DNA from: Pseudisothecium myosuroides
Lineage: Eukaryota > Streptophyta > Bryopsida > Hypnales > Lembophyllaceae
Direction of reading: 5' to 3'
DNA length: 64,000 nt
Assembly: GCA_951799445.1 (NCBI GenBank)
Contig: OX637287.1
Location: 18,476,224 to 18,540,223, forward strand
The translations under genes and the position numbers were made by a program. This document shows, piece after piece, positions 11,513 through 23,216 of the stretch (the stretch's first letter is position 1; every line of letters starts with the position of its first letter). The notes under the pieces were generated by a model. It did not search any database. It had not been told where the DNA came from and was given only the letters and a program-made list of their open reading frames with translations.

Positions 11513-13078
11513 TTTATGTCAAAATCTGACCTTCACGTTTGGTCATTTTGGTGCAATTTGACGACAAATCGCCAAAAAGACACACACTGCCCAGGATGCT
11601 TTCTCCCCGCCAGAGGAGGGGAGGGAAGATTGAGCAGCCCCTAAAAAAGCAATTCCAAAAGGAGGGAAAGCCTCGAACAGCCGCACCAGAGTTATGAGAG
11701 ACTGAAAAGCAGGGAACAACTAGAGCCCCCTCCCCTCCCCAATTGGACCCAAAACTCCAACAGAGCATTGATCACCCTTCACGTCTTCGCTCTAGCTCTC
11801 CAGCATAACGACAGCCCTCTCCTAAATTAAGTTAAGTTTAGACCCCTCCAAATCCTCACTGTCGCAGTCCTCAATTTCCACACACCGTTCCTTCCGCCAT
11901 TACAGTGGCGGTGCCCGGAATACCGAGTTACACAAGATATATAGTCTTGAATTAGTCTCCCATGAGATCCACTCATTCAACGAAGTGCCTGCTCAACAAG
12001 TACTCGCTATGATTCTTCCAGGATTATCTCATGACTCTTGGCTATTCATTCAGCACTTTCACTGCATACGTACGTGAGTACTGTGTGATTAAGTTTTGAC
12101 CAGTTTCTGGCTATGGCGCTGAATGATGCTAAAATTAAGGACCTCTTAGGTGCCAATTAGGAAGGGTCGTTGCAGCGGAGGTTTATATTTAAGCTTTCCT
12201 TCCTTTTGGAATGGAAGGTGCACGGTGACTCGCCTTCAGTTGCCTGCTACTTCGGACAAACGTAGTGTAAGTTATGGCTCCGACTTCCGACTCTCTCTCG
12301 GCCTCTGTAACAGTCGTCTCTCTGTCATCATCCTCATCAACATCATGAATCCTTGGATTCTCCGTCGCTAAATTCCCCCTCTCTGGTCTCTTTTTTTTTT
12401 TCCTTTTTTTATCCCCACTTTTTGAATTGCTATCCATCTGCTAGCGTTCTTGGTGATGATGCAAATCATGCAACCGAATCAGATCACGCTTTGGGAATGC
12501 ACTGCAGGAAATGGTCGGTGCGGAATCGTACTCGTGTGACTCTAGTTCTGTACAAGTTCGTTTTTTGATGGTTGGGCACAAGAGGCTGGCCGTGGTGCAT
12601 GTGCATTGTGCCATTATGGGTTGGGGACTTGGGGTAGAATGAGAGTTTTTGGAGTTTTATTAGGTGCAAGCGTATATGATATGGAGGGTTTATGAGGAAT
12701 TGTGAACAATGCGATGTCAAGCTGGCTTTCTGGCTATGGAGGTTCTGTTTGTGAGATAGCGTTCTATGACAGGTTGGTTTCTGCTATTGGGGCGTGTCTG
12801 AGCTCAGAACGACGCGACGGAGAATCCAAGGCGTCATGAGAGATTCATGTGCACGTCAAGCTGATTGCATGCTTTGCAATGGTCGAATGGTTAGAGTTGC
12901 GTAGCGGGTGATGCACTTGTTTCCAATTCCGGGCTTGTTATTCGTTTCAGGGGTTTGTGGGAGGTTTTGTTCGCAATGGAAGAGTTGCACCTGAGTTGCA
13001 AGCATTGGAAGCTGAATTGACATTATTGCGGAATGCGGAAGAGCGCGCTTGACGGCACTCCCATGGAGTGATGCAGCG
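11513..13078 (+). other. Upstream region of the PRUNE-like gene
   Basis: No reliable coding frame. The pyrimidine-rich stretch at 12380-12410 and the GC rise after 12770 are compatible with 5' untranslated exons and promoter of the gene that starts at 13079, but I could not fix a transcription start. Confidence 0.35.
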
Positions 13079-16000
13079 ATGGGCGCCATGCAAGGCGGAC
13101 CGCAATCCACTGCGCAGCAACAGGGAGCGACGCCCCGCAAGGGCGCCTCAAGGTCGTCATCGTCGCCGTCTTCGTCGTCTTCTTCATCGACAATGAAGCC
13201 CGAGCGCGTTGCGAAACACAAGCCTGCGAAACTCAATGTGGACGTCGAGAATCTCGTCGATGGTGTGCCCCCCATCGAGAAGCACATGGTTGAGAAGCCG
13301 CGGTGGGATTCGTCGACGTTTCTGCAACCAGATCTTTTTATGTCGGAGCTCAAGGTGAAGACGGGCACGCCTAGGTCAAGTTCTCCCGCTGTCAGCGAGA
13401 GTCCGAAAAGCGCTCGCAGCGTTCGCAGCATCCGTGCTTCATATGAGAATCTTCGCAGTGAAGCGGTTCGGGAGCCGCCGTCACCACGGTTGCGAACCCC
13501 TTCCAAACGTCTGGAATGGAATAGCAAAGAGTCCGGCACACCCAGTCGTGAAGCGCTCAGATCGCAGTCTAGCGGCGCTTCGCAGCAATCGCAGTCCGAG
13601 ACTTTCTACGACTCGTTGCCTACATTGGAATCGCTGGAATCGCCGCCGCGGTCGCAGGACGAATTGCCCAAGTTGGAATTGAGCTTCGAGGGTAAGCCTG
13701 CACCCGCGCCGGCGCACTTGCGCGTGAGGACAGGAAGCACATTGCCATTGCCATCCGAGAAATCAGCTCAGGATCCTCCCGAGTTCCAGAAGTCGTCGTC
13801 TGAAGGAAGTGGGCGCTCCAAAAACGCGCCCAGTCCCGCGCTGCTGAAGCTGCAAGCGACGTCCACCCTTTTGGGTAATGGCAGCAACACGCGGGAAAAC
13901 ATGCGAAGCGCCTCCAGCAGGACCGAGTCAAGCTTCGCGCCCGTGGAAGGTGATGCTAGAGCTCTGAAATCGTTCGAAGGAACGCCTTTGATCTCGCATT
14001 CGGAGCCATTGATCTCGCATTCAGAGCCGCTCAAACCCGAGCTGGAGGCGGCGAAGGTGGATGTGAAGCCCGCGGGGATGCTACGGCGCATGTTGCATTG
14101 GGGTGCATCCAAGTTGGGGAAGAAGAGCAGCGCCAAGGTGAGTTCCAGATCGAAGAATGGTGGCGTGAAAGACATCATCTCGCAGCCAACTGAATCCAAA
14201 GCAGAATCTCCAGTGGCAGCTGAAGCAGGAGCTAAGATTGAACCTGAACGCGAGAATGTGGAGACCAATGGTGCGGATGCAAAAGTGGATCCCACTGAGA
14301 GCCCGCGATCGTCAGTGTCGAGTGTGAGCACCACGTGCTCGGAAGTCAGTTCGAAAGCCCATAGCCACAAGCACAAGGCGCACGCGAAGTCGGAGACCGT
14401 GAAGTCGAAGCTGTGGTTTCAGCGAGTGCACCAGAAGTTGCAGGGGCGAAATGCGACCAACGACGAAAGTGACGTTTACCCAGCGGGGGTGCGCGGCTCG
14501 ACTTTTCACGGGCACCCTGCCGACGCAAGCTCGACGGAACCTGTCGACAAGACTATGTTGACGGCGTCAGCGAGGTTCAACTCCGAGAAGTCCAGCGTCT
14601 CGAAGCTCATGGGAAAACACCGCCGAAACTCCACCTGGGATGCGGGCAAGCTCAGCAATGCGATAGAGGATTTGTTCTCTCCGAAGCAGAAGCTCCCCAC
14701 GCGCGACGCGCAGGAACTGCTCACACCTCCACGGCCACTCACGGGCGACGCGACCGAGTTCCAGCGCCGGCGACGTCCCACCTCGCTCACCACTGCCAGC
14801 GAATTATTGTCAGCGCTACCAGACCAGTCGCCCTCCCCGAGGAAACCCCGTCGCACCGGCGACGCGACGGATTTCCAGCGCCGGAGACGTCCCGCCTCGA
14901 TGACCACCACCGAATCACTCGCACCACCAGACAAATCGCCGAGAAAACCCCGCCTCGTGAACTCACGCGTCGCGCCTGACCATCAAGTCTCTGACTCAGG
15001 CTCTGACACGAGCACCAAGTCGCGGCGAACTACCCCTCGCCATGGCCAAACGAAACAAGCCGCTGCCGCGCTCCCGGCGACCACGCCCTCCACCACGGGT
15101 ACTTTTCTCCAAACCGCAGCGCTCATTCTCGCCACGCCAGGCAGCAAGGACGAACCAAACAACCAGCTCTTCGAAAACTCGCGGAAAGGCTCAACACCAA
15201 GTTCCGAACCCGCGAATACGACGCCACCGATCAGTCCCACGGGAAACAACTCCCAGCGGACGAATTTCAAGGGATTCAACGCACCAGAGCTCCCACTGCC
15301 AATACGCGTGAGCGCGCAGGCCGGCCCGCCCTCAAGCCCGATACACCCCAGTCCAAAGGGAAACATCTTCCAGCAGTCGCAACCTAGCGAAACCATGTCG
15401 AGCGTTACCACCAGTCCAAGACTCCCTGCGCCATCGCCACCGCGATTGGGAATCCAAAGCTCCCCATCCAGTCCTGGCGTCTTCGCACCATCACCGGGGT
15501 CGGTCGAAACGCGGAGCGCTTCACGAAGCGCTGGCGCCCCAGGATCCCAGAGCTTCGATTCCACCTCGCAACCATCACCTTACGCTCGCAGCGAGCAGTT
15601 GTTGCGCGAAGACGTCAATATCACCACTCTAGTGAAACGTCCTGCAGCGAAGAATGCACTACCAGCGCAATCCCCCTCGGACACCGCAACTCCTGCATCT
15701 GGTTCCCGGAGAGCTCGGTCCATGGTGTCTGATGACCGTGAGAGTTCGAAATCAGGCAGTGATTTGAGTATTTTGCCAGCTCCTTCGTCGCCGCGGCTGC
15801 TGCAGGTGGGGATTTCGTTCGAGCAAATAGTGGCCGGGCGTGATCGGCCATCTCCCACAGACAATACGCTCATGAAATTCTTCTTCAAGTGCCGGGAGAT
15901 CGAGCATTTGAACAAGTTTCTGGCGCTGCAGAAGAAGCGGTTCCTGGAGTCGTTCAACAGTGGCGAGAATTCCAAGTGTTTTCACGTGATCTTGTCGGAA

Positions 16001-18762
16001 GCGGGGCAGGGCTTGAGCTCCATGATCTCCACGCTGTGCACAGCGTGGCTGCTGGAGAATACCATGGCATCCGCGTCCGCGAAGTGGCACCCCATTCCGG
16101 TCATGAACATGTGCCAGAATGAGATGTGGGAACATCGTGACGCGGCATGGCTGTTTCATGTCTGTGGCATTGACGCCAGCGCCGTGCTCTTCCTTGACGA
16201 GGTAATCAATTTCATCAATGCTTGCTTTTTGAACCTGTGCTGTAGTTTGAAGCTTTACTGCATGTATACAGACTCACCTATTTATCATGGGACATAACAT
16301 TCTTAACCCTGAAACGCTGGGGAGGACAGGTGTGTTCGATGAATGACTTTGAGAGACACTGTAGAAACGAAGAATGCAACAATTTATGCCGGAATTTGAT
16401 AGTTTTGACTGACTACCTTGGTGATGGGCCTCGTCCTTCTATGATTGCACTAGCTTGTAACTGTTGAAACTTAGGAGATGGATTTGGAAGCTCATGAATT
16501 GACAAATAGTGTCTGAGGAATGACTCTCAGAGAAGTTGTGGAAACGAAGAATGCACCTTATCATGCAAGAATCTGATAATTTTTGGCTGACTACCTCGGT
16601 GATAGGCCTCGTCCTTCTGTGACTGCACCATCTAACTGTTCACAAACCAGCAAATGTTTTTGGAGCTCGTGAAGCTCATGAATTGGCAACCACTGCAGGT
16701 CTCAATGGCTGCTGAGACGGTTATCGCCGGGCGTGTGAAACGGGCTGTCTCTGGCCAAGACATTTTGCAAACGAAAAACGAGGTAATACTATTTCTATTC
16801 CAAATCCATCACGTGGTAGCCAATTGACTCTTCTTGAAAATAGCTGCCAAGTACCAATACAGGCTCGTTGATAGAAAACTGGATGTGGTAGTCTCTTGCT
16901 GAAGGAAGTTAACGACGCCCTAAACCCTAAACCCAAAGACCTAAAACCTTGCGGAATGTAGGTAGCATCGAGCTGCACCATCGTTTCGGAGAAGTTTCGA
17001 CAGGAAGCTCCGAAGCTCCTCCAAGCACGCTACATGAAGACACTGTTGGTATGCCCTTGCCCTCCAGTCCTCTTTCTATCCTTTCTTTTTAAGCATTTCA
17101 TGCAGTCACGGGAGCATGAACTGGAAACTATTCAACTGGTTTTATTTCTGAAGCATGTTCATTACCTAAACATGGTGTATTTAGAAGCGGCAAGTGATTG
17201 TGCAGTTCATTTATCCAAGCTCTAAAAAACAAGGACCGGTGTAGTTTTGTGCTTCCATATCAGTGTCTCTAAGAGTGCCGATGTCTTGAAGTTTTTGCAT
17301 TGTTTTATGATGGTGAATGCAAATTTGACTGGGGATAGAGTAACTCTGGTCACAGAAATGGAATGATTTAGAGTGCCAAGATTGTGACGTTCAACTGCTT
17401 AGAGCTCTAAATACTAGGACTAGTGTAGATCCGAGGTTTCAGTTCGGCAACTAAACTTAAGGCAATTCAGCGAAATCTGCCATTTTAACAAACTTGATGA
17501 GGTTAGTTACTTATTTGGATGGGAACAGCTTGCAGGAATTCTCGTAGACACAAAGAATCTGTCAACTGGGTCATCAAGGGACAAGCAGCAGGCAACTATT
17601 CTGCTGGTGGGAGCTGGGTCATTAGGAAGAAACGGTTTTTACAAACACTGTATGTTTCTCAACTGATTAGTGTGCTGTAAACCCTGACTTTAATCTGGTT
17701 GTCTGGGGTCTCAAAGTAACGGCTGCTTGACATAGTTTCAATGTGTGACAAATGTGTCTTACGATCAGTGATTGACGCAAAATACTCTACAGTAGAAGAT
17801 CATTTTAGAATTAGGTCATATTAACCCCTGGCTAATTGCCCAAGGTAAATTATAAAGTCTACTTTGAAAACTAACAATTGTTCAAAACGTATGTCTATAG
17901 TTTGAAATCGTTTGAAAATATATGATTAGACTTTTTCTTGTGGTGCGTCTTGTTGGTATCCGTAAAGATGCCTAAATGAAATGTATCATCCCTTGTAGAT
18001 ATGGAAGCAATCACTTCTGATCATTTTGGCACTTGAGAGATTTAAGAGGTCCCAAGTGTACTTTCTTTGGGTGGAAGACACTGTCAAAATTTACTTATAC
18101 TCCGCATGTGGGAGTTTCATAGGCAAGACGAGTTTAGGAAAATGGTCCTTGAAGTTTTGCAATGAATAGTCTATCTAATTGGAGGTTAACAATGTGACTG
18201 CAGTGGTGAGCATCCGAGACGAGAATTACGTTACCCCATTTATCAAAGAGATATATGGAGATTCTAATGCTCTTGGAGGTAAGACAGATCCTTTTGTTAT
18301 CTTTCAATTGAATTCAGCAGAGGATTTGTTGCTTAGACCAAGTGATATTCAAATGCCGTTCATTGGGTCGTCATGACAAAGCATTTTAGTTAATTTCTCC
18401 GTGACTCAAGACTCTCCATTTTCACAGTTGAGCTCGAACCCATAGAACAGTTCTAATATTTCTCTAGTTGCTCTCTAATTTTACCGGATTGATATGTGAA
18501 AATAACTTAAGAAGATGGAATCTTTGTTGCAGTAGAACAAACGGGTCCGAGTGGTCCAGCCGTAGAGCAACCCAAGCCAATGAGCAGGCCAACGTCCATA
18601 ATTGCCCCTGCGGAGCCACCAAAGCCAACAACAACAGCAGCAAGCCGCAAATTAGAGCCTGAGCTCTCAACAAAACTTCGGAGCAAATCTGCTCCTGATA
18701 CCAAGAGCAAGGTGCCACTAAACAAGAGAGGTTGGTTCCGAAACCGTCCCAGTGCTCAGTAG
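13079..18762 (+). CDS. PRUNE/DHH-like phosphoesterase-fold protein with long disordered N-terminus
   Basis: Exons by splice sites and frame: 13079-16201, 16699-16782, 16962-17048, 17529-17649, 18204-18278, 18533-18762; they sum to 1,239 codons in frame. The start is the first ATG of the open frame. Residues 1 to about 930 are Ser/Pro/Arg-rich, low in order, with basic clusters and a repeated GDATEFQRRRRP box (near 14740 and 14860). From about residue 970 the chain matches the N-terminal DHH region of PRUNE (CFHVILSEAGQG, then AVLFLDE), continuing over small exons (SSCTIVSEKFRQEAP, AGILVDTKNLSTG). PRUNE family members are exopolyphosphatase/phosphodiesterase-fold proteins. Here the acidic metal residues expected after HVIL are replaced (GLSSMIS) and no DHH triplet is present, so activity is doubtful. 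A missed exon within 17650-18203 is possible. The C-terminus is basic (KRGWFRNRPSAQ). Confidence 0.7.
16303..16695. repeat. Old MITE end and diverged tandem duplication inside intron 1 of the PRUNE-like gene
   Basis: TTAACCCTGAAACGCTGGGGAGGAC at 16303 aligns with the left end of the 230-bp MITE family and the similarity runs on into GATGAATGAC and AGAATGCAAC. The next roughly 160-185 bases are then repeated with changes (about 16338-16500 and 16505-16685; shared words GAAACGAAGAATGCA, GGCCTCGTCCTTCT, AAGCTCATGAATTG). The intron therefore seems to have grown by insertion followed by tandem duplication. Confidence 0.6.
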
Positions 18763-19634
18763 CAAGGGTGTCCCGAAATTACTTGCCACTGTGTAGGGGT
18801 TCTCAAGTCTCGGAACAGAATTAAACCGAACTAGCTTGCACTGTGACAACCCCTACTGTCCTATGACAATGAGATTCATTGAGCTGACTAGTGATTTCAT
18901 ACAGCAGCTTATTACAGATTTATTGCAACATGTGTTAAAAGGGCTGGAAAGACTCCCACATGTTGGGCACCGGTGAGTGTACACCATTTTAGGCATCCAG
19001 TCAGTCACGTGCGGTACAGAATTACGCTCGTAGGACTCAATTTTGCCTAGTCAGACGTTAGGATCCTACTTTTTTTTTTTTTTTTTTTTTGTGTCACTGT
19101 ATATGGAGTGCATCCTTCTCAAAAGAGTTCTGTACAGTTGCATTGATTGTGCTAGAAGTGTAGATGGACACCTCTCATCATTTGTCACCCAGTTGTAAAC
19201 TGAAATGGGTTTCACGATTTGTAGCATCCAAATTACAACCAAAACTTTTGCATCATCATCGTGTGTGAAATCCTATTTGCATTTCAAGCTGTAATGAGTG
19301 GAATTTTATCGGCTACATACCTTCTGAATTGGAATAACTGCAAGATTGTACATGAGTCGGTATCCACAGATACGACGGTTAGGCTGAAATTGCTTTATCA
19401 CAAGAGGGAACACAAGCTCATGATGAGATGGTCATATTCGTTAATTGGCGTGTTTCAGAACGCCAAAATTGTGACATTCAATTGCACAAAGCTCCAAAAC
19501 TAGGAGTGGTATGTAGACAAGTGTATGGAATGGTGCCTCATTTTAAACTTTCGCCATTAATTATATCGAATATGGCGATGGATCTAGGAAAGAAAAACTG
19601 TGGATTCAAACTGGATTCAAATTGTTGAACATTT
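18763..19634. other. 3' flank of PRUNE-like gene
   Basis: Likely 3' untranslated region then intergenic DNA. A run of 20 or more T lies at about 19070-19090. A block at 19420-19560 shares words with 17370-17510 and 26390-26480, suggesting an old dispersed repeat. Confidence 0.4.
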
Positions 19635-22600
19635 CTATGGCTTGAGGTGCGGTACAGAAGCCTGTCGATTTACCCATTGCTCCCCATCGATGAATTTGAG
19701 GGAGAGGAACGGTTGGGCTTCGTCGAAGCTCAGCTCCTGAGCCCATGGAACTCGAGTCGCTTGCAGCACAGATCCTAGACCGAAGCAATTGTACTGGCCG
19801 AAGAATATGTTCCTGCCATGGAAAGATCAACCGAAGCTGTGAACACCGTAACACAACCAATTTAAACCTCTCAAGGACCATCCAGAAGCCCGAATTCGGC
19901 CATCTATCAGTGTCCAATTTTATACAAACACAAGCAACTCTTCACTGATTCTGACCGTAACATAAACTTTGACCCAACTGAATTGCTCCCTCCGTCCAGA
20001 AGTGACTGTCTGCAGTGGTTGTTGAAAACGTTTGATTCCTATTTCATAGGTCATATTGTGGAAAGCATAATTCAGAAGGGTTCTAACATTATATCACCAG
20101 AATCAATGAAGAACAATGTACATGTTCATTGCAACGTAAATAAAATTGCACAAAAGAAAGTCTCCATATGACCTACTCAAAACAACCATTATGTCCAATT
20201 AGGACACTTATATTTCTGGACGCTTATTTTTGGACGGAGGGAGTTGATTTTCCACAACACGACCTATTGAATTAGCTCTGTTGAAACAGTGATTCTCTGG
20301 TGAGAATTACTTGTTGCATTTATTAGGCATTTCGGGGAGGGAGTAAGATCGGTGTCTTACAAGGCCGAGTCTTCTTCATCCCAGTTGGACCAGTCTCTGG
20401 GATCCACCACATCTTCCATTTAGGAAAATGCAAACACAACGCGGGCGAACAGACCCCACGCCCGCCCCAAATACAATTGCCCACTGCCGGTGTCCTTTTC
20501 TGGGCTGTGAACGCTCCTTGCTGGGAGAAGGCATGGAGCTCACACGCCTGCCCTCTGAGTCGCACCGAAGTCAGTGTCGAATCCAAGCTTTTCCTGACCA
20601 TCACTTGACAAAGTAATTTCTAGAAAATGCTCACTCCAACTTTCACACTTGAGTCAGTCCAATGAGTTGGCTTCGAATCGAGCATAATGTTTCAGAGAAT
20701 CCTTGTTGAGCATCCGCTGAATTTGGCATGAAGAAGGAATTCCTGACACCTTGTTTTGCAAAGTGGAGCTCCATTTGAATGAGTGAGGTCCACAAACTAA
20801 TGAATCTGTTAATAGCATTAAATTTGCTTAATTTTGATTTGGCATTGATCAATTTCCTCTCAGTAACTTTTTGTTGTCATTGTTCCTCATTACTACTTCA
20901 TTATGTTATGTAGGAGAGGATACTCGTCGCATCAAGGCCAGCGACATCTACACTGAAAGAGAGATAGTTTCAATATTTATTTATTTGTAGTGTTTGTTAC
21001 TAAAAAATCTAAGTCAAGTTAATCCAGAATTAATTTATCATATAAAAGAAGTTGCTGAGAATCTTATAGCTTTGTAGTCGAGCTTTTGTAGCTGCACTAC
21101 GAAAGGACATAGTCTCTCTTTGATAATTAGTGCTTGTTTTTTGTTTGGACCAGGAACTGCAGGTGACCAGTCTCGAAAACATTACAATTTTATTAAATTT
21201 TGTTGGTACTGCAGATGTGGGAATGACAGAGGGGACGGACCCTATATTGCGACAGCCCATCGCCGAGGATGAAATCGACGGAGCCCTCAATGTCTTGGAA
21301 GTAGTGTCGACCTTTGTGATCATACAGAGTATCCTGAGCTCCCACAAACCGACACCCATGGAATGCAGCCATGTCTCCGGAAACTCGAATTGCAGCTGCC
21401 TGCCTGCCCAAGGCCCCATTGGACGGAGCTGCTGCAGACTTCTGCCAATTCTAATGAAAGTGTGTCGAAAAATTAATACCAGTTTCAAGGTCGTGAGAAT
21501 CAGTTCTTTAGGACTTCAAATGCAGGGAAACAGCGTGTGTTTGGTACACACCAGACTTGGTCAATTGAGGCGCATTAGAATGTCCATTATGGATTTGGTT
21601 TCAAGGTGAGGTGGGTGATTGCAAGAAACACCTGCTGAGTTTACTGCATTTTCACAATACTCATGCTTTTTCTTTTCTTTTTGGAGCACTTTAAAATTTA
21701 AAAAATATGGCCAATGTATACACTTTAAGAAGATTATACCCTTATTAGGAAGATAAGGCATAAAAAAATTCTCTAGGTAGGAGAAATAAAAAAGCTTAAA
21801 ATCTCAAGAAATTAGATACTATGATGTTTTAATTTGTAAAATATAGGGTTTTTTTTCATAAATAAAATAAAAAATTGGCCATTCATAACAACTCTATAGA
21901 GATAGACATTTACCAAAAGAACCACCAAAACCTTTTGTATATTTTGAAATGCAATTAGAAAAAACTTGACCTTGACTGTGGACTTCCATATAACATAGAA
22001 TTGAAAATTACTCTAAAATTAATGATAGTACAAGTTTTGAAAGTTTCTCTAATATTAATGAAAGAACAAGCTTTGAAAGTTACTCTAAATGATTACTAAC
22101 TTCCGACTAAACTTTCAAATTTTAGCTTGGTCATGGTTTAGGGATTAAAGAAGTACATGACATTATAGTACTTTGGAAGGTAGTCTGGAACCCTGGCTTT
22201 TGAACATTCTATCACATTTGTATGCAACTTTAAGTGACATTACAGGGTGTGACAATGAGACTTTTGAGTTTGTTACCAGCTAACACAGATGTGATATTAG
22301 AGAAGGATGATACTAACTGAAGACGTGTGGATGTCCATATGTGCAGAAAATCAACCCATTTCATTACCTTGAATGTGAGGTTTCGTGCCACAAATCCATG
22401 ACCCTCAACGGCCACCGTGGCGCTGAGGTACGTCATCAAGAGATTGCCTTGCGAATCCACGTTGCTGGCGGTGCCAGTCATTCCAGTCCAGCACTGTGTC
22501 CAGACTCCCTTCCCCTTGCAGCGTTATGGACGCCTCGGCTTTCGGAACTACTATTTTTTCCCTGCACAGCCAAGCCAGGTCTCCATCAATGATTTCATTG

Positions 22601-23120
22601 AGGCATTGAATCAGCTGATGAAATGAAATTGGCAGCCCAAATTAAAAAGAGGTTCATATATGCGAAAGTTTAGTTCATTGAAGTCCCCATGTTTGGGGAT
22701 TTTGCAGTTTCAATTGAAGGTATATATTAAAAGAATAGACAGTCCTTCATTGAGTGTTCTAATTGACCATTCGAGAAGCGGAAATGAACTAACCAGTATA
22801 TTCCAGCTCTGATGTGAATCATTACACGCCCCTGAGCACTTGAGGAAACCACCGCATCGATGGCCGCTTGCACTGTCAGAAAATCTCCATTGGCTCGTTG
22901 GTCCACTACAAAGGTGACGTTGCCCTCCATTTCTACTGCAAATGCGGCTCTCTCCTCCGGTGTCACTAATTCCGGCGACCCCAGACTAGCTCGAGATTGC
23001 ACTTGGTGCACCCAGTTGCTGAATCCCTCACTGGACTCGGAATCTATGAGCTCTGGAGCTCTGTAAAATCACAAAAATTGTTGCAGCGAAGGCCAGGAAC
23101 GAGCTGCACGAATAGAGCAT
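19635..23120 (-). pseudogene. Pectinesterase (pectin methylesterase) pseudogene
   Basis: The normal enzyme removes methyl esters from cell-wall pectin. Pieces in order on the minus strand: a signal peptide (MLYSCSSFLAFAATIFVILQ, from 23120); the domain start (NVTFVVDQRANGDFLTVQAA) to GIY at about 22792; VVPKAEASITLQGEGSLDTV to ARNLTFK (about 22585-22375); [31 protein letters not shown] and [10 protein letters not shown] (about 21440-21240) with both catalytic Asp; LGRAWGLFARVVFAF with the Arg (about 20480); VVDPRDWSNWDEED; and the end (FFGQYNCFGLGS, FLSLKFIDGEQW) to TAG at 19635. Breaks: a frame change after the signal peptide, a 4-base surplus after DWND near 22478, a two-residue gap before EGSVDF, a frame-shifting deletion after TAQKRT near 20490, and an in-frame TAA after VVFAFS. 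No PRO domain is seen. Confidence 0.85.
19985..20243. mobile_element. MITE with CTCCCTCCGTCC terminal repeats, inside pectinesterase pseudogene intron
   Basis: CTCCCTCCGTCC at about 19986 and GGACGGAGGGAG ending at about 20243 form 12-bp terminal inverted repeats of the type common in Stowaway-like plant MITEs, but the flanks share only TTG rather than TA. The interior (CATATTGTGGAAAGCATAATTCAG, ATATCACCAGAATCAATGAAGAAC, AAATTGCACAAAAGAAAGTCTCC) is the same as the TTAA MITE family found at 30.9, 32.1, 32.4, 43.6, 44.2, 48.3, 53.2 and 63.0 kb. Confidence 0.65.
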
Positions 23121-23216
23121 TTTGATATAAAGAAAAAATAAAAATAAACTAGGATCAGAAAAGCTCGCTAGTTGAAGGTCTGTGTATGATATGCTCTAGA
23201 GAGGAAGATTCTGTCA

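Noticed and set aside
16915..16935. Interstitial telomere (CCCTAAACCCTAAACCC)
   Set aside because: Only two to three units inside an intron; too short to call.
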